Shown here piece after piece: positions 44,254-54,121 of a stretch of DNA of 64,000 nucleotides. A model generated the notes under the pieces. The model was not told the origin of the DNA. It worked only from the letters and a program-made list of their open reading frames with translations, and did not search any database. Source of the DNA: Clostridium estertheticum (GTDB lineage Bacteria > Bacillota > Clostridia > Clostridiales > Clostridiaceae); contig NZ_CP086239.1 in NCBI RefSeq assembly GCF_026650985.1, forward strand, positions 1,984,001 to 2,048,000, given 5' to 3'. Numbering within the stretch: position 1 is the stretch's first letter; each line of letters begins with the position of its first letter. Made by a program: the position numbers and the translations under genes.

Positions 44254-45441
44254 TTATCCGTTTATGAAATTCACAAAATCATTTGCATATTCTTTGGCAG
44301 ATTCTATCCTCTCAGTCATTGGTTCCTTACAAGAATAATTATCTAGATAGCCTCTAAATAAATCTAAATTACTATCAATTTTATTAGCCAAGTCTAACGA
44401 TGAATTTTTATTGAAATATACTGCTTTATTAGGATTTTGTTCAATATGAACCCTAAGGTTAGAGATTATAATTGGTTTTCCAAATAGCTTTGCATCTTCT
44501 ACTACTGTACTCCACCCTTCAAATAAAGATGGTTGAATAATTGCCAAACACTTTTTCATTATTTCAATTTGATCATTCTTTGGAACAAAACCAAGTATTA
44601 CTATATTTTCTTTCAGATTTTTTTCTTCAATAAATTCAGTCAATAATTTTATATATTCAACATTTCTATAATCTTTCAATTCACCACTGCAAACAAAAGT
44701 AATATTATGTTTTTTTATTCTATTAAGTATATCTAATGCCTTAAACGCGGTAATATGATCTTTATGCTTCCAAAACTGATTAGGTATAAATAGATATTCT
44801 TTGGGGAGTTTATATCTTGTAAAAACATCCCTCAGATTTGTCTCTTCACTTTCATTAATTAATGATGTAAAATGAATAATCCCTATTTCGTTTTTTGAAG
44901 TTGAATAAAATTTTAAAAAATCATCTCGTGCATCTTCACTGCTAAAAATTAATTTATTAGGTAACTTACTTATTTTTAAATACTCTTTATTTCTTTTTTT
45001 AATTTCCCTCACAGAAAAATATTCTGGTAAATATTTATGTTGAAAGTCCGGAATCCAAAACACACATTCCGCTTTCCCAATTTTTTTATATAATGGATGC
45101 AAAACTGGATAAATATATTTAATATCATACTTGTTAATATAATTTTCAAGTTTATGTTTTCTAAATAGTATTAAATTTAATTTTCTCTTGAAAAACAAAA
45201 GTGATACCCTATTAATACATTTATCTAATAAATCATCCTCTAATATTATTTTTTTAACCTTTATATTTTCTCTAATATCTGAAAATTCATTTACCAATGA
45301 ATTTGTTAAAAATATAAAAATATTAGGTCTATCTTTAATATCAACTAACTGCATTTCATTAATTAAATTTTTTACATAATATAATCCACCCATCCATTGT
45401 TTCCCACCTACCGCTATAAATCCAATATTAGTTTGATTCAT
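44254..45441 (-). CDS. glycosyltransferase family 4
   Basis: 395 residues. It starts MNQTNIGFIAVGGKQWMGGL with the acceptor-side glycine loop. The donor domain has YLFIPNQFWKHKDHITAFKA, NIVILGFVPKNDQIEIMKKC and LAIIQPSLFEGWSTVVEDAK. Its first 14 bp overlap the epimerase gene end. Confidence 0.9.
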   Translation of the reverse strand: MNQTNIGFIAVGGKQWMGGLYYVKNLINEMQLVDIKDRPNIFIFLTNSLVNEFSDIRENIKVKKIILEDDLLDKCINRVSLLFFKRKLNLILFRKHKLENYINKYDIKYIYPVLHPLYKKIGKAECVFWIPDFQHKYLPEYFSVREIKKRNKEYLKISKLPNKLIFSSEDARDDFLKFYSTSKNEIGIIHFTSLINESEETNLRDVFTRYKLPKEYLFIPNQFWKHKDHITAFKALDILNRIKKHNITFVCSGELKDYRNVEYIKLLTEFIEEKNLKENIVILGFVPKNDQIEIMKKCLAIIQPSLFEGWSTVVEDAKLFGKPIIISNLRVHIEQNPNKAVYFNKNSSLDLANKIDSNLDLFRGYLDNYSCKEPMTERIESAKEYANDFVNFING

Positions 45442-46351
45442 TAGCTACGGTCTCCTCATAATTTAGCAAGATGCTCTTAATTCCACTTTCAAGAATCACC
45501 GATTGGTTAAATCCTAATTTTTTAATTTTAGATATATCTGCTCTCCAGTTATTAGGATTCCCTTCATTTTCTTTTCCTGTGAAGACAACATTTTTCAAGC
45601 TATTCATCTCTTTTTTGATAATATTACTTAATTGTTTTATGGATAATTCTTTACCTGTTGCTACATTATATATATTAAAAGTATTAATTGATTTATCTAA
45701 AACAATATCAACAACATTTAGAATATCATCGATATTAACAAAATCCCTGCTCTCGTCACCATTTCCATAAAGATTAACTACTTCATCATTTCTAAATTTT
45801 TGTATCATATCCCATAAAACTTGCTTCTTCATCCCCATACCGTATGCAGAAAAAATTCTCAAAATATAAATTTGCATACCATATAATTTACTATGTTCTT
45901 CACATATTTTTTCACATATTAGCTTGTGAAATCCATAAGGCGAAATTGGGTTGCATTTATCATTTTCGTTAATTGGAAGTTTAATAGGTTCACCATATAC
46001 AGCCGCACTTGAAAGAAAAATCACTTTACATTTCTTATTACTTTTTCTTATTGCATCTAACAATTGAAAAGTTACATTTATATTAGATTTAAAATCATCT
46101 ACTGGATTAGTAACAGAATTGTTAACACTTGCGTTCCCCGCACAATGAATACATACATCCGGATTTATATACTCAACAATATTATAAAGTTCATTATCTG
46201 GTAAATCCATCCTATAAAATGACTCTTTTATATATTCATTGTTTGTATCATTTCTGTCTATACCATAAACTTTATATTGCATTTCACAGAAATGTTTTAC
46301 CATGTGATTACCGACAAATCCATTAGCTCCTGTTATTAATACAGTCTTCAA
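45428..46351 (-). CDS. NAD-dependent epimerase/dehydratase (SDR family)
   Basis: 307 residues. Extended SDR with TGANGFVGNHMV (NAD-binding GxxGxxG), VIFLSSAAVYGEP and YGFHK (Ser-Tyr-Lys triad). It resembles GDP-4-keto-6-deoxymannose reductases and UDP-sugar epimerases. With gmd in the same locus a GDP-sugar role such as GDP-rhamnose formation is possible, but a UDP-sugar role cannot be excluded. First gene of the long operon behind SARP-type element C. Confidence 0.8.
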   Translation of the reverse strand: MKTVLITGANGFVGNHMVKHFCEMQYKVYGIDRNDTNNEYIKESFYRMDLPDNELYNIVEYINPDVCIHCAGNASVNNSVTNPVDDFKSNINVTFQLLDAIRKSNKKCKVIFLSSAAVYGEPIKLPINENDKCNPISPYGFHKLICEKICEEHSKLYGMQIYILRIFSAYGMGMKKQVLWDMIQKFRNDEVVNLYGNGDESRDFVNIDDILNVVDIVLDKSINTFNIYNVATGKELSIKQLSNIIKKEMNSLKNVVFTGKENEGNPNNWRADISKIKKLGFNQSVILESGIKSILLNYEETVANESN

Positions 46352-46413
46352 AATGTTTCACCACCCTAAATAATATAGATAATATTACTTTATTTGTTTA
46401 CTTGTACATACTA

Positions 46414-46542
46414 TGTCATACTTAATAATGATTATAAACAAATATTACCATGAAGTAGTCATATCTTAGTCCTTACTTACTCTCATCTAAGTCCTTAACA
46501 AATCATAAGAAAAACTTAGTTCAGTCACAGTTCAGTCACAAA
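46414..46542 (-). promoter_or_regulatory. SARP-type promoter element C
   Basis: The clearest of four copies. Minus-strand four-base cores lie at 46534, 46523, 46512, 46501, 46490, 46479, 46468 and 46457, exactly 11 bp apart: GACT, GACT, GTTT, GATT, GACT, GAGT, GACT, GACT. The last overlaps the -35 position of a perfect TATAAT (46431-46436), with about 80 nt left to the epimerase start codon. This matches how SARP activators bind. Confidence 0.82.
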
Positions 46543-46546
46543 CAAT

Positions 46547-46589
46547 AAAATCCGGTAAATCATAAAAACATTATGATCTACCGGATTTT
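46547..46589. terminator. long hairpin, probable terminator upstream of element C
   Basis: AAAATCCGGTA/TACCGGATTTT and ATCATAA/TTATGAT pair to give an 18-bp stem with one mismatch and a 5-nt loop, flanked by T/A runs on both sides. It has no plus-strand gene before it. It is best explained as the original terminator of minus-strand transcription arriving from manC-gmd-fcl. Confidence 0.7.
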
Positions 46590-46800
46590 CTAAGCTCTTT
46601 TGCTAATTATCTCTAAATTTTATCCAAATCAAATGCATTAATATTTATTTCACTTATACAAAATTAGAAGCACCCTTACAAGACAATTTGTATACAATAT
46701 CTAGTATAAATCTATTTAACCCTTATAAGTCTACGGCTGAGAGTGTAGACTGTTTCAATACTATGCTAGTTCAAATTAAAAAATAAGGAAGTGGGGTAAC

Positions 46801-48753
46801 CTGATAACTAATTTAAATAATGATATTGTAATTGATGCAAAGTCATTTGGTGCTAAAGGTGATGGGAGTACAAATGATACTGCCTCAATCCAAAATGCTA
46901 TAAATTATGCGTATGCTAACAATATGAATAAGGTAGTTCTAATAAGTAATGCAATCCATATTATTAATGCTATTCTCTTTGTACCATCAAATATTACACT
47001 TGAGGGCAACAATTCTACTATAAAAATGATAAATGGAAGTATAGTAGGAAATATGTTAAAATCCGGGTTAAATGGAGTTGAATATACCCAAGCTAATCAA
47101 GGCATGAACATTGCTATTAATAATATTATATTTGATGGTAACAGAGCCAACAGAGGTGATTTAAAAGTAGCAAAATCAGATTATTTATTTGCTTTATATT
47201 TTTATTTTGTTGATGGCTTGAAAATAACTAATTGCACAATAAAAAATGGAGTGAATGATGGATTAACATTGTTGGTTTGCAAAAATGTGTATGTTTTTAA
47301 TTGTACCATCCAAGATATTATAATGACATCTTCTACCGTAAATTCTTATTTTATGGCTAATGGCATCACAGTTTACGGAGGTTTAGGAACTTTACTAGGA
47401 GAAATAACAGATAATATAATTATAGATAAATGTATTATTAAAAATATAGATGACGTAGGTATTTCAGTTTTTGGTTATTGGACTATTTATGCTAATCCAA
47501 ATGATGTTATAGTTAAAAATTGCTATGTTAATACTGCTTGTATAGGTATAGGATTAGAATCAGGTCAAGGTGGAGGTTTGGACTCGCAGTATAATTCAAA
47601 AGTATTTAATAATATTATTAAAAATTGTGGAAGACCTAAAACTACAGGTGATGGAGAAGGAGCAGGAATAGTTGTAGATGATAATTGTTTTTCTAGTGTT
47701 ATTGATTCCAACAAAATAGATAATTGTTTAGATGGTATAAATGTAAGAGGCAATGACACCTTAGTTGTTAACAACACTATTACTAACCCTACTTATAATT
47801 TAATAATCATCACTAATCACTTAAGTGGAACAGATTTAATATGTTATAGACCTATTATAAAAAACAATATTTGTGTTGGAAAAACAGGGATGCTTTCGGG
47901 AATCAGTATTAGTTGCCAAGATGGTATACTTGAAAATAACTCAGTTTCTAATATATTAGGTAATGATGAATCTTATTATGGAGCAGGAATATATGTAAGA
48001 TACCCTTACAACGGTATAATTATTAAAAATAATACGCTGAACAATTTAAATTTTGAAGCAGTTTGTTTATCGGGTAGTACTACTGAAATAACCAAAAACG
48101 TATATATTGAGGGTAACATTGCATATGTAAATAATAATTGTGCAGTGAGTATAGAACCGACTTCGGTTATAGCAAATGTTCATATTTGTAGAAATACTTT
48201 TGTAAACATTGCGTCACCAATTACATTAAGCACTTTAATTAACAACCCAAGCACTTTCAATGGTTCTATTAACGTAGAAAATAATATCCTTGTTGGTTCT
48301 ATTGATTGTCAGTCGTTTATACATCAAATTGCACCTACTAATGGTAGATGGTACAGAGGACAAACTATAACGAATACAAACACACTATTTGGTACTACTC
48401 CTTATGTAGAAAAATGGATTTGTAAAAATGGTGGTGTAGCAAATACTGTAGCAAGAGTAAATAGTCATGCTTACGCAAAAGGGGTTCAAGTTAATGCCAA
48501 TGGGTATGTATATGAATGTACTATTGCAGGTACAAGTGGTACTACTGTTCCACTCCATACAAGTGGTACTGCTACAGATGGTACTGTCAAATGGCTATAT
48601 TTAGATAAATTAGCTCAATTTGTTCCATGTGGAATTGTAGGAGCAACTAAAATGACTACACAATCAGCATCGGTAGCTACCGATATTGCTACATTAAAGA
48701 CTAATTTCAATTCGCTTTTAGCTTTATTAAAAAGTTCGGGATTGATGAGTTAA
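46801..48753 (+). CDS. phage tail-spike-like beta-helix protein (pectate lyase-like)
   Basis: Coding potential starts before the first ATG (46924): in frame, NDIVIDAKSFGAKGDGSTND is the canonical pectate-lyase-like N-terminus. The start is therefore taken as CTG at 46801 with AAGGAAGTGGGG upstream, giving 650 residues. Beta-helix repeats cover about 80-490. The C-terminus has VQVNANGYVYECTIAGTSGT, then DGTVKWLY, a module common in phage tail fibres, and a short coiled stretch. No signal peptide. It probably depolymerises or binds the polysaccharide. Opposite in strand to the flanking operons. Confidence 0.7.
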   Translation: MITNLNNDIVIDAKSFGAKGDGSTNDTASIQNAINYAYANNMNKVVLISNAIHIINAILFVPSNITLEGNNSTIKMINGSIVGNMLKSGLNGVEYTQANQGMNIAINNIIFDGNRANRGDLKVAKSDYLFALYFYFVDGLKITNCTIKNGVNDGLTLLVCKNVYVFNCTIQDIIMTSSTVNSYFMANGITVYGGLGTLLGEITDNIIIDKCIIKNIDDVGISVFGYWTIYANPNDVIVKNCYVNTACIGIGLESGQGGGLDSQYNSKVFNNIIKNCGRPKTTGDGEGAGIVVDDNCFSSVIDSNKIDNCLDGINVRGNDTLVVNNTITNPTYNLIIITNHLSGTDLICYRPIIKNNICVGKTGMLSGISISCQDGILENNSVSNILGNDESYYGAGIYVRYPYNGIIIKNNTLNNLNFEAVCLSGSTTEITKNVYIEGNIAYVNNNCAVSIEPTSVIANVHICRNTFVNIASPITLSTLINNPSTFNGSINVENNILVGSIDCQSFIHQIAPTNGRWYRGQTITNTNTLFGTTPYVEKWICKNGGVANTVARVNSHAYAKGVQVNANGYVYECTIAGTSGTTVPLHTSGTATDGTVKWLYLDKLAQFVPCGIVGATKMTTQSASVATDIATLKTNFNSLLALLKSSGLMS

Positions 48754-48817
48754 TTTCGAATAAAAAATTAGTACGAATTTAAAAATAATAAAAATAAGGC
48801 AGTGGAGTAATATAGAT

Positions 48818-48864
48818 ATGCTCCCAATAAAAAGTAGACAGATTAAATAATAAAAATCTGCTAC
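48818..48864 (+). terminator. terminator of the tail-spike-like gene, interrupted by the IS
   Basis: ATGCTCCC (48818) would pair with GGGGAGCAT (50604-50612, followed by TTTTTAT), and GTAGACAGATT with AATCTGCTAC (48855-48864). The IS1182-type element separates the outer arms, so the original strong terminator is split. Confidence 0.7.
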
Positions 48865-48892
48865 TAGAAAGGAGGCCACTGAAAAACTATAT

Positions 48893-48928
48893 GAAAAATC
48901 GTCATCGAATTAAAGATGGCGATTTTTT
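48893..48928 (+). terminator. terminator-like hairpin at the IS left end
   Basis: AAAATCGTCATC pairs with GATGGCGATTTTTTT (one G-T) just inside the left terminal repeat and before the transposase gene. Such a structure can shield the transposase from outside transcription. Confidence 0.6.
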
Positions 48929-49013
48929 TATGTAAAAGACTAAAAACAAAAAGGAATTTTAAAAGATATGTCGAATTAGTATAGTAGAATAAAATAAAAG
49001 GGGCTAAACTATT

Positions 49014-50474
49014 ATGCTAAAAGGACAATTGGAAATAAAAATAAATACATACCATAGCTTATATTCGTTAATTATTCCGAAAGATAACATTTTAAAGCAA
49101 ATTAATGACCTTGTTGACTTTTCATTTGTTTATGACGAATTGATTATTAACTATAGTTCATCTATGGGTAGAGGTGCTATTAACCCTATAATGCTATTTA
49201 AATATTTGCTTTTGAAAGTAATATATGAATTGTCTGATGAAGATGTTGTTGAAAGAACTCTTTATGATATGTCATTTAAATATTTTCTGAATTTAGCCCC
49301 AGAAGAAACAAATTTAATAAACTCAAGTACATTAACTAAATTTAGAAAGCTTCGCCTTAAAGACATGAATTTATTAGATTTATTAATAAACAAGACTGTA
49401 GAACTTGCTATAAAAGAGGGAGTTTTAAAAAGCAAAGCAATAATAGTTGATGCTACGCATACCAAGTCACGTTATAACCAAAAATCAGCAGGAGAAGAAT
49501 TATTGAAACGTGCAAAAAATTTAAGAAAAACATTGTACGGAGTACATCCTGAGATAAAAGAAGATTTGCCGAATAAAGTTACAAATGGAGTACTTGAAGA
49601 TATTCTTGAGTACTGCAAATTATTAATTGATAGCATAAACAAGAATCCAGAAATTGTAGCAAATCCAACTGTGAAAACTAAATTAAACTACTTAACCGAA
49701 GCTTTTAATGATGACATAGAAAACCTAAAACTATCAAAAGATGAGGATGCAAAAGTGGGGCATAAGACTGAGGATAGTTCTTTTTTTGGATATAAATCAC
49801 ACCTTGCTATGAGTGAAGAACGTTTAATTACAGCAGCTGTTATTACAACTGGCGAAAAAAGTGATGGAAAGGAGCTCATAGCCTTAATAGAAAAAAGCCG
49901 TGAGGCTGGTATAGATGTTAATGAAGTAATTGGAGATACAGCTTATTCTGAAAAGAAAAATCTAGAATATGCAAAAGAAAATAAAATTGCATTAATTTCA
50001 AAACTAAATCCTGTAATTTCACAAGGAATGCGAAAAAAAGAAGATGAATTTGAGTTTAATAAAGATGCTGGTTTATTTGTATGTCCGGCAGGTCATATGG
50101 CTATTAAAAAAGCAAAACAGGGAAAGAAGAATGTTGGTAAAAATCAAGTGTTAACTTACTATTTTAATGTAGAAAAGTGTAAAAATTGTGTTCATAAAGA
50201 TGGGTGTTATAAAGAAGGCGCTAAATCTAAAACTTATTCAGTTTCAATAAAGTCAAATACCCACAAAGATCAAATAGAGTTCGAAAAAAGTGAATATTTT
50301 AAAAAACGTGCTAGGGAGCGTTATATGATAGAGGCTAAAAATAGTGAACTTAAGCACCAACATGGCTATGATGTAGCAATATCGTCAGGCTTAATTAGCA
50401 TGCAAATGCAAGGTGCATTATCAATCTTCACTGTGAATCTAAAGAGAATAATTAAGTTGAAAAGCATGAAATAG
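49014..50474 (+). CDS. IS1182 family transposase
   Basis: 486 residues, RBS AAAGGGGC. The DDE triad is present: AIIVDATHTKSRYN, VIGDTAYSEKKNL and YMIEAKNSELKHQHGYD. A Cys cluster FVCPAGHM...KCKNCVHKDGC lies before the last catalytic Glu, as in the family. The frame is uninterrupted and of the usual length. Confidence 0.93.
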   Translation: MLKGQLEIKINTYHSLYSLIIPKDNILKQINDLVDFSFVYDELIINYSSSMGRGAINPIMLFKYLLLKVIYELSDEDVVERTLYDMSFKYFLNLAPEETNLINSSTLTKFRKLRLKDMNLLDLLINKTVELAIKEGVLKSKAIIVDATHTKSRYNQKSAGEELLKRAKNLRKTLYGVHPEIKEDLPNKVTNGVLEDILEYCKLLIDSINKNPEIVANPTVKTKLNYLTEAFNDDIENLKLSKDEDAKVGHKTEDSSFFGYKSHLAMSEERLITAAVITTGEKSDGKELIALIEKSREAGIDVNEVIGDTAYSEKKNLEYAKENKIALISKLNPVISQGMRKKEDEFEFNKDAGLFVCPAGHMAIKKAKQGKKNVGKNQVLTYYFNVEKCKNCVHKDGCYKEGAKSKTYSVSIKSNTHKDQIEFEKSEYFKKRARERYMIEAKNSELKHQHGYDVAISSGLISMQMQGALSIFTVNLKRIIKLKSMK

Positions 50475-50496
50475 GGCTTTTAAAACTTAATTATAA

Positions 50497-50548
50497 AAGA
50501 AAAAGCATGAGATATCCAAAAATATGGATTCCTCATGCTTTTTCTATT
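50497..50548. terminator. transposase terminator near the IS right end
   Basis: AGAAAAAGCATGAG and CTCATGCTTTTTCT are complementary, extended by TATCC/GGATT around AAAAATAT. It lies between the transposase stop and the right terminal repeat. Confidence 0.85.
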
Positions 50549-50722
50549 CAAATTTGAAAACTCTACTGAAAAAAGAGTGCTTTTTTCAGTGGCCTCCTAG
50601 AAAGGGGAGCATTTTTATAGAAGACTTAAATTTTATATATAAGTATAGATGGTCTATCCATATTTTGGAGGGTGTAAATTATTTTGTGATTCAATTATTG
50701 TAACTACTTTTACGTTATAATG

Positions 50723-51652
50723 TTATTTATAATTTTCCCTAAACCACTCATATTCCATCCTAACTCCATCTTCAATCTCAACCTTATACTTCCATCCAGT
50801 CCCCTCAAGCTTACTAACATCTAAAAGCTTTCTTTTAGTCCCATCAGGTTTCTCTCCATTAAACATTAACTCACCAGTAAACCCAACTACCCTTTTAACC
50901 ATCTCTGCTAGTTCCCCTATAGTAAGTTCTTTACCAGTCCCCACATTTACATGTTCTTCACCATCATAATTTTCCATTAAATACACGCAGGCATCGGCCA
51001 TATCATCTACATATAAAAACTCACGAAGTGGCTTTCCTGTTCCCCAAATTTCAACTACTGATTCATTATTAACTTTAGCCTCATGGAATTTTCTAATAAG
51101 TGCGGGCATAACATGTGAATTATTCAAATCATAATTGTCATTTGATCCATAAAGATTAGTTGGCATACAGCTTATAAAATTGTCCCCATATTGTTTTTTA
51201 TAAAATTGACACATTTTAAGTCCTGCAATTTTGGCTATTGCGTAACCTTCATTTGTTGGTTCAAGATATCCTGAGAGTAAATATTCCTCTTTAATTGGTT
51301 GAGGACAATTTTTAGGATATATACAAGAGCTGCCTAGAAACAAAAGTTTTGTAACTTTGAAATCATGTGCTGCCTTTATAAGGTTGTTTTGCATTTCCAT
51401 ATTTTCATATATAAAATCAGCTGGATATGAACTATTAGCTCCAATTCCACCAACTTTCGCTGCAGCTTGAAAAACGTATTCCGGTTTTTCTTTTTTTAAA
51501 AAGCTTCTAACATCCTGCTGATTCATTAAATCTAATTCACTATGACTCCTTCCTATTATGTTTGTATATCCTTTTTCCTTCAGATTGCGAACTATAGCTG
51601 AACCTACAAGTCCTCTATGTCCAGCTACATAAATTTTGCTGTCTGTTTTCAT
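50723..51652 (-). CDS. fcl: GDP-L-fucose synthase
   Basis: 309 residues. Extended [23 protein letters not shown] (NADP binding), [20 protein letters not shown] and [12 protein letters not shown] with the catalytic Tyr and Lys. [20 protein letters not shown] is characteristic of the GDP-4-keto-6-deoxymannose 3,5-epimerase-4-reductase. It converts the Gmd product to GDP-L-fucose. It lies 12 bp downstream of gmd, the last gene of the nucleotide-sugar operon. Confidence 0.93.
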   Translation of the reverse strand: MKTDSKIYVAGHRGLVGSAIVRNLKEKGYTNIIGRSHSELDLMNQQDVRSFLKKEKPEYVFQAAAKVGGIGANSSYPADFIYENMEMQNNLIKAAHDFKVTKLLFLGSSCIYPKNCPQPIKEEYLLSGYLEPTNEGYAIAKIAGLKMCQFYKKQYGDNFISCMPTNLYGSNDNYDLNNSHVMPALIRKFHEAKVNNESVVEIWGTGKPLREFLYVDDMADACVYLMENYDGEEHVNVGTGKELTIGELAEMVKRVVGFTGELMFNGEKPDGTKRKLLDVSKLEGTGWKYKVEIEDGVRMEYEWFRENYK

Positions 51653-51664
51653 AATAACACTTCC

Positions 51665-52747
51665 TTATTTAGTTATAGCTGCTTGAGTTTGGGCTATAAA
51701 CTCATCTGGACTAATGCCAGCTATTTCTCTCATATCACCATCTACCATCATCTTAACTAGTTCTTTAAAACTAACTTTTCTCTCCCATTTAAGCTCTGTT
51801 TCAGCCTTTGTACAATCTCCCCAAAGTAGTTCAACTTCTGCGGGTCTAAAGTATTTAGGATTTATATCAACGTAAAGTTTTCCTGTTAATTCATCATATC
51901 CTTTTTCCTCTACTCCGCTGCCAACCCATTCTATGTCTATACCAATTTCTTTAAATGCTAATTCTACAAATTCTCTAACTGTATGAGTTTCATTTGTTGC
52001 TATAACAAGATCTTGCGGCTTTTCCTGTTGAAGTAACAACCACATAGCTTGTACATAATCTCCCGCAAATCCCCAATCTCTTTTTGCATCCATATTACCA
52101 AGAGATAATTTTTCTTGTTTACCTGAAACAATACTAGCAATTGCTCTTGTTACCTTTCTTGTAACAAAAGTCTCTCCACGCCTGGGTGATTCATGATTGA
52201 ATAATATTCCATTACATGCAAACAAATCAAAAGATTCTCTGTAGTTCACAGTTATCCAATAAGAATATAGCTTTGCTACTCCGTACGGACTTTTGGGATA
52301 AAAGGGCGTCTTTTCACTTTGTGGCGCTGTTCCAGGTAATCCTCCGAAAAGTTCTGAAGTCGATGCTTGATAAAATTTGCACTTTAATCCGCTTTCTTTT
52401 ATTGCATCGAGTATTCTAAGAGTTCCCATACCATCTGTATCCGCAGTATATTCTGGAACCTCAAACGATACCTGTACATGGCTTTGAGCACCTAAATTAT
52501 ATATTTCATCTGGTTTTACTTTTTCTAATATTCTATTTAAATTACTTGAATCAGTTAAATCACCATGATGCAAAAACAATGTTTTATTTCCTATTTCAGG
52601 ATTTTCAAACAAATGATCTATCCTTTTTGTATTAAAAGAACTAGCCCGCCTTATTATTCCATGTACTTCATAACCTTTTTCTAATAATAATTCAGTTAAA
52701 TACGATCCATCTTGCCCTGTTATTCCTGTTATTAATGCTCTTTTCAC
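51665..52747 (-). CDS. gmd: GDP-mannose 4,6-dehydratase
   Basis: 360 residues. [20 protein letters not shown] binds [32 protein letters not shown] and [19 protein letters not shown] (Tyr-Lys) are Gmd signatures. It converts GDP-mannose to GDP-4-keto-6-deoxymannose, the common precursor of fucose, rhamnose and related donors. It lies between manC and fcl, 20 bp after manC. Confidence 0.95.
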   Translation of the reverse strand: MKRALITGITGQDGSYLTELLLEKGYEVHGIIRRASSFNTKRIDHLFENPEIGNKTLFLHHGDLTDSSNLNRILEKVKPDEIYNLGAQSHVQVSFEVPEYTADTDGMGTLRILDAIKESGLKCKFYQASTSELFGGLPGTAPQSEKTPFYPKSPYGVAKLYSYWITVNYRESFDLFACNGILFNHESPRRGETFVTRKVTRAIASIVSGKQEKLSLGNMDAKRDWGFAGDYVQAMWLLLQQEKPQDLVIATNETHTVREFVELAFKEIGIDIEWVGSGVEEKGYDELTGKLYVDINPKYFRPAEVELLWGDCTKAETELKWERKVSFKELVKMMVDGDMREIAGISPDEFIAQTQAAITK

Positions 52748-52767
52748 CTATAATACACCCCTTTATG

Positions 52768-53817
52768 CTAACTAATTCTATTTTTAAGTTCACTTATACT
52801 CTCCATACCATCTTTTTTACCAATAAATATCATATCATCGGATTCAAGCACAAATGTATCTTGAAGTCCTGAAATAACTATAGGTTTACCATTACTAATA
52901 ATAATGTTATTACTACAATCAAATTTTTTTACATTACCCATACAAACATTGTTATTATTGTCTTTTTCCCTATATCTTTCAATAGCTTCCCAGCTTCCTA
53001 CATCATCCCATCCAAAATCAGCTGGTATAACATATATGTCTTTTGCTTTTTCCATAATTCCAAAATCTACAGATATACTATCAATATTAATATATTTTTC
53101 TTGTAATACTTTATGATAATCTTCTTCCCTTGTTGCTGCTATCTCACTTAAGACTTCAAAAGTATTTAGTAAATATTGCTTCGTAAGTTTTAAAATGTTT
53201 GTTGCCTTCCAAATAAACATTCCACCGTTCCAAAGATAGTTTCCATCTTTTAAATACTCATTAGCCTTATGTGAATCTGGTTTTTCTACAAAGTTTTTAA
53301 CTTCTCGCAGCTCGTTGCCATTTAAATCACAGTTCATATCGCCATAATTTATATATCCATAACCCGTTTCGGCTCTATCTGGTTTCATACCTATAGTAAC
53401 TATTGCCTCTGTATTTTCATTCACAAATTCATCAGCGCAGTTTAAGACTTCTAAAAAACTCGCTTCATTTTTAATAAGATGATCAGACGGAAGTACTGCT
53501 ATTGTTGCATCTTCATATATTTTATCAATATGAAAAGCAGAGAGAGCAATACAAGGCGCAGTGTTTTTTCCTACTGGCTCTACAATAATATTTTGAAGTG
53601 GCAAATTAGGAATCTGCTCCCTAACCAAGTCCATATACCGAGTGCCTGTAACTATAAATATTCTTTCTATAGGAATAAGTTTTTCCAGCCTTTTAACACT
53701 CATTTGAAGCATTGTATCTTCACCTAAAAGTTTTAAGAATTGCTTTGGCTTTTCTTCTGTGGATAAAGGCCAAAACCTCGTTCCTTTACCTCCTGCCATT
53801 ATAAGTGCACATAACAT
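52768..53817 (-). CDS. manC: mannose-1-phosphate guanylyltransferase
   Basis: 349 residues, the short form without the C-terminal isomerase domain. ALIMAGGKGTRFWPLSTEEK is the nucleotide binding signature, EPVGKNTAPCIALSA the second motif, and VEKPD and WNGGMF complete the active site. It makes GDP-mannose for Gmd. First gene after SARP-type element D. Confidence 0.93.
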   Translation of the reverse strand: MLCALIMAGGKGTRFWPLSTEEKPKQFLKLLGEDTMLQMSVKRLEKLIPIERIFIVTGTRYMDLVREQIPNLPLQNIIVEPVGKNTAPCIALSAFHIDKIYEDATIAVLPSDHLIKNEASFLEVLNCADEFVNENTEAIVTIGMKPDRAETGYGYINYGDMNCDLNGNELREVKNFVEKPDSHKANEYLKDGNYLWNGGMFIWKATNILKLTKQYLLNTFEVLSEIAATREEDYHKVLQEKYINIDSISVDFGIMEKAKDIYVIPADFGWDDVGSWEAIERYREKDNNNNVCMGNVKKFDCSNNIIISNGKPIVISGLQDTFVLESDDMIFIGKKDGMESISELKNRIS

Positions 53818-53849
53818 TTCTTATCCCCCTTTTAAATCAATTTCCCTTA

Positions 53850-53980
53850 GTTTCTTACTTAATAATGACTATAAACAAATATTACCATGAATTGGTCATA
53901 TATTAGTCCTTACTTACTCTCATCTAAGTCCTTAACAAATCATAAGATAAACTTGAATCAGTCACATTTCAGTCATAATC
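53850..53980 (-). promoter_or_regulatory. SARP-type promoter element D
   Basis: Minus-strand 11-bp blocks: TATGACTGAAA, TGTGACTGATT, CAAGTTTATCT, TATGATTTGTT, AAGGACTTAGA, TGAGAGTAAGT, AAGGACTAATA, TATGACCAATT, then TTTATAGT as -10. Nearly identical to element C over its whole length. It drives manC-gmd-fcl. Confidence 0.78.
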
Positions 53981-54005
53981 AACACAAAAGTTTTTTCAAA
54001 TAAAT

Positions 54006-54044
54006 AAAAACTACCTAAATGCAACATGCAGTTTGGTAGTTTTT
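54006..54044 (-). terminator. terminator of the murein-peptide operon
   Basis: AAAAACTACC and GGTAGTTTTT form the outer stem, with an imperfect inner TGCA pairing. On the minus strand the stem is followed by TTTATTTATT. It lies about 80 nt after the small membrane peptide gene and directly before element D. Confidence 0.85.
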
Positions 54045-54121
54045 GTAGCAGTTTTTCACTTTATTATATGATTACTATATATCTTATAATATGTTAATTA
54101 GAAAATTTTCAACAAATTCCG

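Larger units (their letters stand above)
48871..50597 (+). mobile_element. IS1182-family insertion sequence, complete
   Basis: Terminal inverted repeats GGAGGCCACTGAAAAA (48871) and its reverse complement ending at 50597 bound a 1727-bp element with one transposase gene. The hexamer TAGAAA stands directly outside both ends (48865-48870 and 50598-50603), which fits a 6-bp target duplication. Intact ends, target duplication and transposase suggest a recent insertion. Confidence 0.9.
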
